Counted from the first letter of the stretch, positions 33,813-42,957 are shown. The stretch: DNA of 64,000 nucleotides from RUG12395 sp034178705 (GCA_034178705.1 JAXFQY010000104.1:21829-85828), one strand, 5' to 3'. A program made the numbers and translations. The notes: generated by a model from the sequence alone, not told the origin.

Positions 33813-34522
33813 AAATCAAGAAAAAAATGAAAATGAATTTTTATGCCAACAGAATTTTCTGGGCCATTATCCTGCTGCTGTCTGCCGCTTTGATTATTCT
33901 CGATGCGGTGGGAACCGGACTTGGCTTTCTCGACGGGATTCCTGTGATCAAGATTATTCTCGGTGTCCTGCTGCTTGCTATGGCGGTGCGTGAGGGGATT
34001 TGCCTTGATTATGCCGGTGTCATATTTTCGCTCACCTTTCTTTTTCTGCTCTTTGAGCGAAATATTGCGCGGTGGTGCGGGATCGAAAGCGGGGAACTGA
34101 TCAACAACTGGCTGGCGTTGCTTGCTGCGCTGCTTGTGGTGATTGCCCTGAAGCTCCTGACAGGCGGGTTCCGCATTACTGCATGCGGCGGCAAGGAAGA
34201 CGGTGTGGATAAAAAGTCCTTCGGCAACTATGTGAAGTATATCGACTGTACCTCCTTTATCCGTGAGGAGGTGGAAAGCAATATGGGATACTGTGAGATT
34301 ATATTCCAGAATGTAGACAATTATCTTTCCGGCGGCACGCTGGTTGTTTCCAACAATCTCGGTGCGATGGAAATCCGTGTTCCCGCCTCTTGGCATGTGG
34401 ATGCTTCGATTGAAAACAGCCTTGGCTCCGTTGTGCTTCCGCGGGAAGACACACCGGACGGTAAAGTGCTTCATATCGTAGGGGAGAACAACCTCGGCAG
34501 TCTTTCCGTTAAGACTGTCTGA
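33809..34522 (+). CDS. LiaF-like membrane protein paired with the LytTR regulator
   Basis: 237 residues. Four hydrophobic segments occupy about residues 12-115, followed by a soluble domain of about 110 residues with SFIREEVESNMGYCEIIFQN, GGTLVVSNNLGAMEIRVPASW and NNLGSLSVKTV. The repeated 'N.LG...V.VP..W.V' pattern matches the C-terminal beta-helix of LiaF/YvqF proteins, which restrain envelope-stress regulators. By analogy it may sense membrane state and hold the LytTR partner inactive (inference). Translationally coupled to that gene. Confidence 0.78.
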   Translation: MKIKKKMKMNFYANRIFWAIILLLSAALIILDAVGTGLGFLDGIPVIKIILGVLLLAMAVREGICLDYAGVIFSLTFLFLLFERNIARWCGIESGELINNWLALLAALLVVIALKLLTGGFRITACGGKEDGVDKKSFGNYVKYIDCTSFIREEVESNMGYCEIIFQNVDNYLSGGTLVVSNNLGAMEIRVPASWHVDASIENSLGSVVLPREDTPDGKVLHIVGENNLGSLSVKTV

Positions 34523-34572
34523 GCGTTTCCGTTTCGGATTGAAAACAATATATAATGAGAAAGGGATCCATT

Positions 34573-35907
34573 ATGATCTTTCGCGAAGGTTTTTATGCCG
34601 ATGTCCGTGTGGAGGACAGAAGCAATACGGTGATCCGTTATCTGAACGGAATCCTGCAGGAGTCCAAAACGAGGAATGAGAAGCGTGCTTTCCTGCGTGT
34701 TTACGACGGTAAACTCTGGTACTATGCTTCGGTTACCGATGTTGCCCATCTTCAAAAGACGCTTGACGGACTGTATGAGGCCGCAACCCCGAATCCCGAC
34801 ATCCTCTCGGACCCGATTGTACGGCGTTTTGAGAAGAACCGCGCAAAGGAAATGCGCTTTTCCGACCGCTCTGTCCGGTCCGTTCCGACCGAGGAAAAAA
34901 ACGCCCTCCTTCTTTCTTATCTTCCCCTGCTTGCCGAGGACAGCTGCATGAGCATGCCGGTCGGAATGTATCTGGACCGTAGCAGCCTTTTCACCTTCTG
35001 CTCCTCTCTCGGGGCGGAGCTGGAATATGATTATCAGACCTGCGGCATTTGCCTGCGCTGCGACATGGTTGAGGGAGAGCGGAAATTTTCTGCCCGCTGG
35101 CAACACGGAGACACACTCTTCGAAAATCTGAAGGGCAGGGAGGCGGAAGCAAGCGCCGCGTTGCGGGAGCAGGCGGTGTTTATGCGTACATCTGTGCCGG
35201 TGACACCGGGGAAATATCCTGTCGTCCTTGCACCGGAGGCGGCAGGCGTGTTCGCCCACGAATCCTTCGGACATAAATCCGAATCCGACTTCATGCTTTC
35301 GGATGAGACCATGCGAGATGAATGGCAGCTTGGGAAAACCGTCGGCTCTCCCATTCTTTCCATTGCGGAATGCGGTGAGCTGCCCGGGAGCGGATATGTT
35401 CCCTATGACGATGAAGGGACGAAGGCGCGCAAAAACTATCTGATCAAAAACGGCATTCTCGCGGGAAGACTGCACAGCGCACAGACGGCAGCGGCACTTA
35501 ACGAAGGATTGACCGGAAACGCACGCGCGCTGGACTGCACCTTTGAGCCGATCGTCCGGATGACCAACACCTATATTGAACCGGGAGATCTGACTTTTGA
35601 GGAACTGATCGCCCCGATCAAAAAAGGGTATTATATTAAGCAGATCAATCACGGCTCGGGCATGAGTACCTTTACCATTGCGCCTGCCGTATCTTATGAG
35701 ATTACAGACGGAAGACTCGGAAAGCCGGTTCAAATCAGCGTGATCACCGGCAACGTTTTTGAGACACTCGGCCTGATTGACGGATTGACCCGTGAAACAG
35801 AAATGCTTTCCTTTGTGACGGGTGGATGCGGGAAAATGGAGCAGCAGGGACTTCCTGTCGGGTTCGGCGGTCCCTTTGTCCGCGTTTCCTCCATGAATGT
35901 ACAGTGA
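34573..35907 (+). CDS. tldD: TldD-type metallopeptidase
   Basis: About 444 residues from ATG 34573, chosen for AAAGGGAT just upstream; ATG 34555 is possible. The peptidase U62 active site HExxxH appears as HESFGH (about 229-234), followed by the conserved GSGYVPYDDEGTKARKNYLIKNG stretch and ALDCTFEPIVRMTNTYIEPG. TldD works with TldE to degrade or trim unfolded peptides, for example maturing microcin B17 or degrading CcdA. The next gene, 9 bases on, encodes the partner. No small modified-peptide precursor gene is seen nearby. Confidence 0.9.
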   Translation: MIFREGFYADVRVEDRSNTVIRYLNGILQESKTRNEKRAFLRVYDGKLWYYASVTDVAHLQKTLDGLYEAATPNPDILSDPIVRRFEKNRAKEMRFSDRSVRSVPTEEKNALLLSYLPLLAEDSCMSMPVGMYLDRSSLFTFCSSLGAELEYDYQTCGICLRCDMVEGERKFSARWQHGDTLFENLKGREAEASAALREQAVFMRTSVPVTPGKYPVVLAPEAAGVFAHESFGHKSESDFMLSDETMRDEWQLGKTVGSPILSIAECGELPGSGYVPYDDEGTKARKNYLIKNGILAGRLHSAQTAAALNEGLTGNARALDCTFEPIVRMTNTYIEPGDLTFEELIAPIKKGYYIKQINHGSGMSTFTIAPAVSYEITDGRLGKPVQISVITGNVFETLGLIDGLTRETEMLSFVTGGCGKMEQQGLPVGFGGPFVRVSSMNVQ

Positions 35908-35916
35908 GGTGGAAAG

Positions 35917-37140
35917 ATGAATAAGGAATTTCTTGTAAACAAAAGCGGCTCGGTAACGCTCAACGTTACGGCGAACCGCATTGACAGCTATCGGATGAAG
36001 GAAGAAACGACCGGAACCGTCCGTGTTTACCGGGACGGAAAAATCGGAGTTGCCGGCGCCCTCGGGGAGCCGGACGAGGCGGCACTGACCGCGCAGGCAG
36101 AGAAGGCACTTTCTCTCGGGATTCCTTATGTCTGTGCATTGGACGGAGCTCTTGAAAAGGAGGAGCATCATGAGCGCGTTATTGTTCCCGAAAAGGAACT
36201 GGTCCCGACCATGCAGACGCTGCTTGACCGTATTAGCGAGGCTTGTCCCCGCTTTGCCGTCAGCAATAAAATCATGCTTTCGCGGAGCTTTTCCGAGTAC
36301 AGGAACTCCAACGGAAGACACCTTGTCTGTTCGGATAATGCTCTGACAATTGCTTTGCTTTTCCAGAGCCGCGGTTCCGGAAATCTCATGGACTGCTTCT
36401 ATGAATGCACGGGCCGCAATTTCGATCCGGATGCGGTTGTAGCGGATTGCCGCACGCTTTATGATGCTTTCTATACCTCTGCCGATATTGAGGAGGGAGA
36501 GTGGCCTGTTGTTCTCGGAGTCGGGGATCTTTTCGGCACCTTTTTCCGCAATTTTATCGGGGAAATGTATGTGTCCGGCGCCTCGCTTGTCAGCGGAAAA
36601 CTCGGTGAGAGGATTTTCTCCGAGAAGCTTACCTTTACGGATGACCGGAATCCGATGACCTGTCCGAACGCGCGGTTCTTTGATACGGAGGGACAGTTTG
36701 TTCCCGATTTCCGTGTTCCGTTCATCGAGCGCGGCGTGCTCAGGAATGTTCTTACAACAAAGAACACCGCGGCACAGCTTGGACTTCCCGTTTCCGGTAC
36801 TTCGGCGGCATCATACGACGGCGTCCCTTCCTACGGACTTTCGGGGCTGTATGTAGAGCCGACTGCCGGGAAACTTTGCGAGATTGTTTCCGGGAAAGCC
36901 ATCTTTGTGGTCATGGCATCCGGCGGAGATACCACCCCGGACGGACATTTTGCAACACCGGTGCAGTGCTCCTTCCTGCTGGAGAACGGCAGGCTGGTCG
37001 GAAGACTTCCGGAACTGAATATCAGCGGGGACTTTTACTCCCTGCTCGGGGAGAATTATCTCGGTGCGGTTCGCGGGGATCCGCTTCCCTCTGAGGATGC
37101 GACCTTCTGCGTTACCAGAATGAAGGTCACAAAGGAATAA
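35917..37140 (+). CDS. TldE/PmbA-type partner subunit
   Basis: 407 residues, GAGGTGG site before the ATG. It is related to TldD but has no HExxxH motif at the matching place, as expected for the non-metal-binding TldE/PmbA half of the heterodimer. Family features are ASLVSGKLGERIFSEKLTFTDD, PFIERGVLRNVLTTKNTAAQLG and a C-terminal SGDFYSLLGENYLGAVRGD. Binding to TldD forms the closed peptide-digesting chamber. The operon ends at a strong bidirectional terminator. Confidence 0.87.
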   Translation: MNKEFLVNKSGSVTLNVTANRIDSYRMKEETTGTVRVYRDGKIGVAGALGEPDEAALTAQAEKALSLGIPYVCALDGALEKEEHHERVIVPEKELVPTMQTLLDRISEACPRFAVSNKIMLSRSFSEYRNSNGRHLVCSDNALTIALLFQSRGSGNLMDCFYECTGRNFDPDAVVADCRTLYDAFYTSADIEEGEWPVVLGVGDLFGTFFRNFIGEMYVSGASLVSGKLGERIFSEKLTFTDDRNPMTCPNARFFDTEGQFVPDFRVPFIERGVLRNVLTTKNTAAQLGLPVSGTSAASYDGVPSYGLSGLYVEPTAGKLCEIVSGKAIFVVMASGGDTTPDGHFATPVQCSFLLENGRLVGRLPELNISGDFYSLLGENYLGAVRGDPLPSEDATFCVTRMKVTKE

Positions 37141-37149
37141 GAGCTGCTG

Positions 37150-37200
37150 AAAAAAGAGAGGGCTGTCTCACTGTAAGGGGAGACAGCCCTCTCTTTTTTC
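37150..37200. terminator. Bidirectional terminator between tldE-like and AraC genes
   Basis: A 20-base arm (37150-37169) pairs with 37180-37199; A-run and T-run on both flanks serve both converging genes. Confidence 0.9.
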
Positions 37201-37209
37201 TTCTTTTTT

Positions 37210-38058
37210 TCAGCGGAAGTGTGTCGGGCTGCAGCCATAGGCGCGCTTGAAGCTTTGTGAGAAGTGCTTGATTGAGCGGAAGCCGACAGCACGGGAAATG
37301 TCTGTGACCGACAGATCGGTTGTCTGAATCAGCTCAAGCGCCTTCAGAATCCGTGCGTTTACGACATATTGATGCAGGGACTGCCCGGTGCTTGCCAGCA
37401 TACAGCGGTTGATGTAGTTCGGGTGGTAGGAAAAATGCTGACCGATTTCGGTATTGGAGAGATCCTTCGCGATATTTTCGTGGATATATTCAATAATTCC
37501 TTTTACCAGGCTGGCACTGCTTTCTCCGGAGACTGCGGTGATATGACGTACGGTGGTAATCAGCAGCTTCTGGAGAATTGCGCTGAGCATGGCGGCATAA
37601 TTGCGCTGCGGGGAAACAAATTCACTGTCAAGGCAGTGAAAATCGTATTCCGACACACGCATATCGGCGATGTGTACAGGGGAATTGAACTCCGGCAGAT
37701 CGGAAAACGAAATATTTTCCAGGCGTTTTTCGGGAAGAAAGGCGCTGTCGGGGACAGGGGGAAGACAGAGTGAAATCTGTCTTGCGTCAAAGGTATAATC
37801 GAAGTTGACGACAAGAACGGTAAAGCCTTCGGCGGAAACGGCAGAGAGGGAATAAACCGAGTCGGGCGTCCAGATAAAAAGCTCCCCGCGATTCGGGCGG
37901 AACACGGCCCCGTCTACGGTAAGCTCCGCACCTTGCGTGAAAAAATAGAGCATCCGGTTATCATAGGCACGCAGGTTCTTTGTGGAATATTCGCCCGACA
38001 TATGCAGAATCTTTGCATATCTGACATAGGGCTTGATATCGTCAAACTTCATGATCAC
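37210..38058 (-). CDS. AraC-family regulator translationally coupled to RibU
   Basis: 282 residues from GTG 38058 (AAGAGG nine bases upstream); ATG 38052 is an alternative. The N-terminal ~90 residues form a cupin-like sensor (YFFTQGAELTVDGAVFRPNRGELFIWTP). The C-terminal ~100 residues hold the AraC double HTH, ending SVTDISRAVGFRSIKHFSQSFKRAYGCSPTHFR. It overlaps the 3' end of the RibU gene by 17 bases, so its expression should also respond to the FMN riboswitch upstream, which is an unusual position for an AraC regulator. Target unknown. Confidence 0.87.
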   Translation of the reverse strand: MIMKFDDIKPYVRYAKILHMSGEYSTKNLRAYDNRMLYFFTQGAELTVDGAVFRPNRGELFIWTPDSVYSLSAVSAEGFTVLVVNFDYTFDARQISLCLPPVPDSAFLPEKRLENISFSDLPEFNSPVHIADMRVSEYDFHCLDSEFVSPQRNYAAMLSAILQKLLITTVRHITAVSGESSASLVKGIIEYIHENIAKDLSNTEIGQHFSYHPNYINRCMLASTGQSLHQYVVNARILKALELIQTTDLSVTDISRAVGFRSIKHFSQSFKRAYGCSPTHFR

Positions 38059-38695
38059 GTGCGGAATCCTCTTTCTCCGCCTCCGGACGGGAGGGCATCA
38101 GTTTTGCGGCGCGAAGAGCGCGGACAACGGGCTTATAGATAAGAAAGGCAATGAGCGTATCCAGAAGCCCTTTTACAAGCGTAAAGGGAAGATTAAAAAT
38201 CAGAAGGCAGGAAAGCAATCCTCCGACACCCGGAAGAATGGCGCGATACATTCCGATAATGGTATCCAGCGGAAGGAGGCGCGCATAGATCGGATAGATG
38301 ATAAAGTAATTCAGCGGGACGCTTGCAATCGCCATGATGACAGCACCGGCAACGGAAGCAAGGAGAGCGGCCCGGCGCGTGCGGTGAGCACGGTAGAAGA
38401 AACCGGCCGGGAGCACAAAACAGACTCCCATGAGAAAATTGCACAGCTCCCCGACCCCTCCTGTCATTGTCATTGTGACTTTGACGAGATTTTTGATCAG
38501 ACAGACAAGTACGCCGCTTGTGGGTCCGAGTGCAAAAGCAGCGATCAAAGCGGGCAGCTCGGAAAGATCCATCTTGATAAAAGAGGGCATGAAGGGGACA
38601 TTGAATTCGAGCATCATCAGTACAGAGGCAACAGCGGAGAGGAGGGCGGTTGCCGTGAGATAGCGGATACTCCGGGAACGTGAGAAACGGTACAT
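38042..38695 (-). CDS. ribU: ECF transporter substrate-binding subunit for riboflavin
   Basis: About 217 residues from ATG 38695, preceded by GGAGG; the upstream open part lies in the riboswitch. Six hydrophobic segments match an ECF S component. The RibU pattern MMLEFNVPFMPSFIKMDLSELPALIAAFALGP is diagnostic, as is KNLVKVTMTMTGGVGELCNFLMG. It binds riboflavin in the membrane and uses the shared EcfAA'T module, which is not in this window. Controlled by the FMN riboswitch immediately upstream, which fits the assignment independently. Confidence 0.95.
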   Translation of the reverse strand: MYRFSRSRSIRYLTATALLSAVASVLMMLEFNVPFMPSFIKMDLSELPALIAAFALGPTSGVLVCLIKNLVKVTMTMTGGVGELCNFLMGVCFVLPAGFFYRAHRTRRAALLASVAGAVIMAIASVPLNYFIIYPIYARLLPLDTIIGMYRAILPGVGGLLSCLLIFNLPFTLVKGLLDTLIAFLIYKPVVRALRAAKLMPSRPEAEKEDSARDHEV

Positions 38696-38746
38696 GGAAA
38701 AAACCTCCGCGGCACATGGCGGCGGAGAATGGCGGCATTGCCGCAC

Positions 38747-38888
38747 GGTCCCTCTCATCCGGACTGTACCGTCGGTTCCGGATTTGCACCGGATCGGTCG
38801 CATTGCTGCGATTCGCGGACTTCGGAAGCGCTGCCTGCTGCAGTCTGTCCGTCACCGCCGGTGGGGAATTGCACCCCGCCCCAAGACC
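38747..38888 (-). promoter_or_regulatory. FMN riboswitch (RFN element) of ribU
   Basis: On the minus strand P1 pairs GGTCTT (38888-38883) with GGGACC (38752-38747). Conserved boxes GGGGCGGGGTGCAATTCCCC, ACCGGCGGTGA, GATCCGGTGCAAATCCGG, CCGACGGTACAGTCCGGATG and GAGAGGGA are in order. Downstream, a CTCCGC/GCGGAG hairpin (38705-38728) encloses the ribosome site of ribU, suggesting translational rather than purely transcriptional control. Confidence 0.95.
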
Positions 38889-38908
38889 ATTTTTTATGAA
38901 TTGTATTC

Positions 38909-38937
38909 ATTTTATACCTCTCGGTTCCGTTTGTCAA
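38909..38937 (-). promoter_or_regulatory. ribU promoter
   Basis: Minus strand TTGACA (38937-38932), 17-base spacer, TAAAAT (38914-38909), about 20 bases upstream of the aptamer. Confidence 0.75.
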
Positions 38938-39062
38938 GAGGAAGGCGGAGATTGTCTTTTCTTCTTCCTCCGTACATATCTCGCCCGGAATCCCGGATTT
39001 TCTTTTTCCTTTCTTCTTTTCTTTCAAAGAAAGCGGGAGAAAAACAAGATTCGCGTCTTTGC

Positions 39063-39096
39063 TTCGACAGACTTTTTACCCTGTACGCGGTATCAT
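39063..39096 (+). promoter_or_regulatory. Spo0A-type spoIIE promoter with long spacer
   Basis: TTCGACA (39063-39069) is the reverse complement of the Spo0A-box core TGTCGAA. The -10 candidate TATCAT (39091-39096) is 21 bases from TCGACA, as in the Spo0A-activated sigma-A promoters of B. subtilis spoIIE/spoIIG, which have 21-22-base spacers. Confidence 0.6.
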
Positions 39097-39138
39097 ACGG
39101 GCAGAGGTCAGAGTACCGCGCAAAGGGAGGACGTATAA

Positions 39139-41787
39139 ATGAATCCAAATGATAAAAAAAGGGACGCTCCACGGAAGGCACCGGATGTACGCAATGCCGC
39201 TCCGGGGGAGTCCGGGGGCGTGCGCAGAGGAGGGCGGGAGAGACCGCCCTCCGACTCGCTCCCTCGTTCGGAGAGACACCAGGATGCTTACGGGGCCAAT
39301 CCGGCTGCCGGAAATGTCGGCGCGGGACGCCCGTCGGCTTCGCGCGGCACCCGTCCGGACAACCCTTCCCGGATGGGGGAAAGGGGCCGTAATCGGCGCG
39401 GAGCGGAACCCAGGCGACAGCGACCGGCAAACGGTGAGACGTATCAGAAGCGGAATGCGGGAGGCGATCCGGTTGGATCCGGAGGTTTTTTTGCGGTAGC
39501 TGGACGGCTTGGCGGTCGTGTCAGAAGAGCGGCGGACAGGCTTCCCGCCGGCGCTGCTGCTGCGGGGGCGCGCTTTCTTGCCTCTTTTCTCTGCGGGATG
39601 CTCTTTTCACGTGCACCGATGCTGTTTTCCGCCCTCCCGTTGGGGCTTGCCCTTCTTTCGTCAGTGGAGGGAACAATGCCCCTTTGCGCTGTCGGGGTTT
39701 TTGTCGGAAGTCTTTCGGGCGGTGCGGGAACGGTTTATGCAGCATCGGCTGTGCTGATTGCCGCTGCCCGTCTGCTGCTTTCCCTTTTTGGCAGGGAGCG
39801 CGAACCAAACGGCAAAGGTCTTTTTTCGGACAGTCTGCGTGTGCGTCTCTATCTTGCCGCGCTTTCCGCCTTCGGCGTGGGAATTTATCGGATTATTGTG
39901 AACGGCTATCGCTATTATGACCTTTTCGGCTGCTTCTTCCTCCTTTTTGCCGTGCCGGGTGCGACCGTCCTTTTTTCTCTTCTTTTTTCGGGACAGGCCG
40001 CTCGCCGAGGCAGTCTGCAGCTTCTGTGTATCGCTGTTTTCTGCGCGGCGTTGATTTTTTCGCTTCGGGGACTCTCTCCGTTCGGGATGGATTTTGCATC
40101 GCTTGCCGCGGCGTTTTTTACTCTCTTTTTTGCCCGGGAGACAGGAATGCTTCCGGGAACTGCGGTAGGTTTGCTTTTCGGACTTGCGGCAGCTCCGATG
40201 GCTGCGCCCGCTTTTGCTGTTATGGGACTGATTGCCGGGTTGATGCAGAGGGCCTCGCTTTCTCTTACCGTGATTGCCTCCTCTGCTGCGGCCTGCTGTA
40301 TGGAACTGCTTGTCTTCGGCGTTCAGGAATTCCTTTCGCTGCTTCCGGAGACTGTGGCTTCCGCTGTCCTTTGTGTGTTGACGGAACGGACGCCGCTTAT
40401 GCCGGCGATTTCTTCTTTGTTTTATACTGCGGAGGAGGAGAAGACTGCGGTAGATAATGTTCCGGTGCGAACCGAGGACCGGCTGGCGGCGCTTTCCGAA
40501 TCCTTCCGCTCCCTGTCCGAGGTTTGCTATGCGCTTTCCGACCGCTATCGAAGACCGGATGAACTGGAACTGCGTGCTCTCTGCGATCGGGTTTGCGATC
40601 GATACTGTGCGCGTTGCCGCGTGTCTCCGCTTTGCTGGAACCGCGAGTATTCCTCCACCTCCGATGTCATGAACGGTGTGGTCAATTCGCTCTCTGAGGG
40701 GAAGAGGGTGACGCGCGGCAGTGTTCCGACTTATTTTTCTGTCCGTTGCCCGAGTGTGGACGGAATTCTGAAGGAGATTAACGACGGATGTGCTGCTTTG
40801 ACTGAGCAGAGGCTGCGGGGAGATAAAAGCGAAATATTTGCAATGGATTACGAAGCAACGGCAGCGTTGATCCGGGAGGCGCTGGAGTCAGGACGACGGG
40901 AATATGCCCCGGACCGGAAGCTTGCTGCTGCCTGCGCAAAGCGATGCGCCGAACTGTTCGGCGCCGGGGGTGTTGTGACAGTGCGGGGGGCACGGCATAA
41001 GAGTGTGCGAGGCTCCGGCTTCCCCGTTTCACCGGTTATGCCTCCGGATCGACTCCGATCCGTTCTGGAGGAGACTTTACACTGCCGTCTTTCAGTTCCT
41101 GTGTGCGAAACAGAAGGAGGAAAGCTTTCCTTTACCGCGCACAGTATCCGGCGTTTTTCCGCGCAGGTTGCTTTTCTCTGCCGTCCGAAGGAAGGGGACG
41201 GGGAATGCGGGGATTCGGTTTCCGCATTTGAAAACCGGGAGGATTATTTTTATACCATGCTGTCCGACGGCATGGGAAGCGGAAGCGAAGCAGCACTGAC
41301 CAGCAGCGTTTGTGCGGTTTTTCTGAAAAAGATGCTTTATGCCGGCAACGCGAAGGAAACCTCGATTGAAATGCTGAACAACCTTGTCCGTTCTTCTTCT
41401 GATGAAATCAGTGCAACGGTGGATTTGTTTGAACTGGATTTGATCAGCGGTAAAGCTTCTTTTATAAAAAGCGGGGCCGCTCCCTCCTTTGTCCGGCGCG
41501 GCGGACGTCTTTTCCGGATCCAGTCCAAAACACTGCCGATCGGAATTGTCCGTGCCGCCGGCGCGGAGCAGGTCAGTTTTACGGCAGAAGACGGAGACTG
41601 TATTATCATGCAAAGCGACGGTGTTGCCGAAAGCTATGAGGACAGTCCGTGGCTTGCGCATTTGATAACCCGCTCGTGGGATGGGAATCTGCGTGCGATG
41701 TGTACACGGATTCTTGATGCCGCGGAGGAGAACAATCCCAAAAAGGATGATCGCAGTGTGGCGATTATCCGGATCCGGAAGGAATAG
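39139..41787 (+). CDS. spoIIE: Stage II sporulation protein E, PP2C-type phosphatase
   Basis: 882 residues with GGGAGG before the ATG. The first ~130 residues are a disordered Arg/Gly/Pro-rich tail, longer than in B. subtilis. About ten hydrophobic helices follow (roughly 140-430), then a central regulatory region with a Cys-rich patch (CDRYCARCRVSPLCW), then the PP2C domain from about residue 700: YTMLSDGMGSGSEAALTS, VDLFELDLISGKASFIKSGAAPSFV, and CIIMQSDGVAE with metal-binding Asp residues. SpoIIE sits at the asymmetric septum and dephosphorylates SpoIIAA to release sigma-F in the forespore. This marks the organism as a spore former. Confidence 0.95.
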   Translation: MNPNDKKRDAPRKAPDVRNAAPGESGGVRRGGRERPPSDSLPRSERHQDAYGANPAAGNVGAGRPSASRGTRPDNPSRMGERGRNRRGAEPRRQRPANGETYQKRNAGGDPVGSGGFFAVAGRLGGRVRRAADRLPAGAAAAGARFLASFLCGMLFSRAPMLFSALPLGLALLSSVEGTMPLCAVGVFVGSLSGGAGTVYAASAVLIAAARLLLSLFGREREPNGKGLFSDSLRVRLYLAALSAFGVGIYRIIVNGYRYYDLFGCFFLLFAVPGATVLFSLLFSGQAARRGSLQLLCIAVFCAALIFSLRGLSPFGMDFASLAAAFFTLFFARETGMLPGTAVGLLFGLAAAPMAAPAFAVMGLIAGLMQRASLSLTVIASSAAACCMELLVFGVQEFLSLLPETVASAVLCVLTERTPLMPAISSLFYTAEEEKTAVDNVPVRTEDRLAALSESFRSLSEVCYALSDRYRRPDELELRALCDRVCDRYCARCRVSPLCWNREYSSTSDVMNGVVNSLSEGKRVTRGSVPTYFSVRCPSVDGILKEINDGCAALTEQRLRGDKSEIFAMDYEATAALIREALESGRREYAPDRKLAAACAKRCAELFGAGGVVTVRGARHKSVRGSGFPVSPVMPPDRLRSVLEETLHCRLSVPVCETEGGKLSFTAHSIRRFSAQVAFLCRPKEGDGECGDSVSAFENREDYFYTMLSDGMGSGSEAALTSSVCAVFLKKMLYAGNAKETSIEMLNNLVRSSSDEISATVDLFELDLISGKASFIKSGAAPSFVRRGGRLFRIQSKTLPIGIVRAAGAEQVSFTAEDGDCIIMQSDGVAESYEDSPWLAHLITRSWDGNLRAMCTRILDAAEENNPKKDDRSVAIIRIRKE

Positions 41788-41822
41788 AAAAAGCGGGAGA
41801 ACGGAACAATCCGTTCTCCCGC
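41788..41822 (-). terminator. Terminator of pfkA
   Basis: A 13-bp perfect stem (41793-41805 with 41810-41822), four-base loop; on the minus strand it ends in TTTTT. It also ends right after spoIIE, so may block read-through both ways. Confidence 0.85.
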
Positions 41823-41839
41823 CGGGAAAGCATTTTCGG

Positions 41840-42901
41840 TTATTTGGAAATAATGCGGGCGGTGTTGTAGAGCTTTTTCATCTTTTGTTCCTTGCGACTG
41901 ATAAGGGAATAGACCGTTTCCAATTCCTCGCGGGAGAGTCCATCCAGCTCATTTTCTTTTGCCGTCTTTTTATAAAGACGGTCAATTTTTTGCGCAAGGC
42001 AGATGTCCATCGGAATCACAGCGTCATCGCGTTCGCACATGACCAGATTGCTCTTCCCCTCGAGCATCAGTTCGACGGCTGCCGCTCCCATCTCAGCGCC
42101 GAGCAGACGGTCGCGCAGCGTCGGGGAGCCTCCGCGTACAACATGACCGAGGCAGGCAAAGCGTGTTTCGATTCCGGTCTTTTCGGGAATGACCTCGGCA
42201 AGGTGCTGGCCGTAGCCGGGAAGTCCCTCGCTGACCATAATGATGAAGTGGCGCTTGCCGTTGCGGCGGCTTTCCACCATGTCCTGCAGCAGATGCTCCT
42301 CATCAAACGGGATTTCCGGAATGACGATGGCGGAGGCCCCGGTTGCGATGCCGGTGTGAAGGGCGATGTGACCGGCGTTGCGCCCCATCACCTCAACAAC
42401 GTTGCAGCGGGCGTGACTCTCGCAGGTATCGCGGAGACGGTCCACCATTTCGACGATCGTGTTGCAGGCGGTGTCAAAGCCGATGGTATAGTCGGTACAG
42501 GTGATATCGTTGTCAATCGTTCCGGGAAGACCGATGCAGGGAACTCCGTGAAGCGTGAGATCGGTAGCACCGCGGAAGGTTCCGTCGCCGCCGATCGCGA
42601 TAATGCCGTCAATCTGATGGTCGCGGCAGGTTTTCAGCGCTTTTTCCAGTCCCTCCGGCGTTGCAAACTCCATGCAGCGGTCGCTGTACAGGATGGTACC
42701 GCCGTGATTGATGATATTGGAAACATCGCGCGGCTGGAAGTCTTTGAGATCCCCCTCCAGAAGTCCGCGATAGCCGCGATAGATGCCTACAACTTCAATT
42801 CCGTTGTTGAGGGCAGTACGGGCAATTGCACGGATTGCGGCATTCATGCCGGGCGCGTCGCCGCCTGAAGTAAGCACGCCGATTTTCTTGATTTCTTTCA
42901 T
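41840..42901 (-). CDS. pfkA: ATP-dependent 6-phosphofructokinase
   Basis: 353 residues, slightly longer than the ~320 of typical bacterial PfkA because of a C-terminal helical extension (about 320-353). IGVLTSGGDAPGMNAAIRA is the ATP-loop; GGDGTFRGA (near 103) has the Gly typical of ATP-using enzymes; GLPGTIDNDI holds the catalytic Asp and EVMGRNAGHIAL the substrate site. It commits fructose-6-phosphate to glycolysis. The start has GGAGG. A promoter lies inside the end of pncC and the leader contains a small hairpin. Confidence 0.96.
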   Translation of the reverse strand: MKEIKKIGVLTSGGDAPGMNAAIRAIARTALNNGIEVVGIYRGYRGLLEGDLKDFQPRDVSNIINHGGTILYSDRCMEFATPEGLEKALKTCRDHQIDGIIAIGGDGTFRGATDLTLHGVPCIGLPGTIDNDITCTDYTIGFDTACNTIVEMVDRLRDTCESHARCNVVEVMGRNAGHIALHTGIATGASAIVIPEIPFDEEHLLQDMVESRRNGKRHFIIMVSEGLPGYGQHLAEVIPEKTGIETRFACLGHVVRGGSPTLRDRLLGAEMGAAAVELMLEGKSNLVMCERDDAVIPMDICLAQKIDRLYKKTAKENELDGLSREELETVYSLISRKEQKMKKLYNTARIISK

Positions 42902-42916
42902 CTTTCCTCCAAATAA

Positions 42917-42934
42917 TCGGACGGCAGTCCGATA
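42917..42934 (-). other. Small perfect hairpin in the pfkA leader
   Basis: ATCGGAC and GTCCGAT separated by four bases, just upstream of the ribosome site. Operator or leader hairpin; no T-run. Confidence 0.35.
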
Positions 42935-42957
42935 TTCTGTAAAAAATTACTGATTTT

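Noticed and set aside
34471..36321. Open frame of 616 codons antisense to the tldD-like gene
   Set aside because: Shadow of a strongly conserved gene; no domain pattern.
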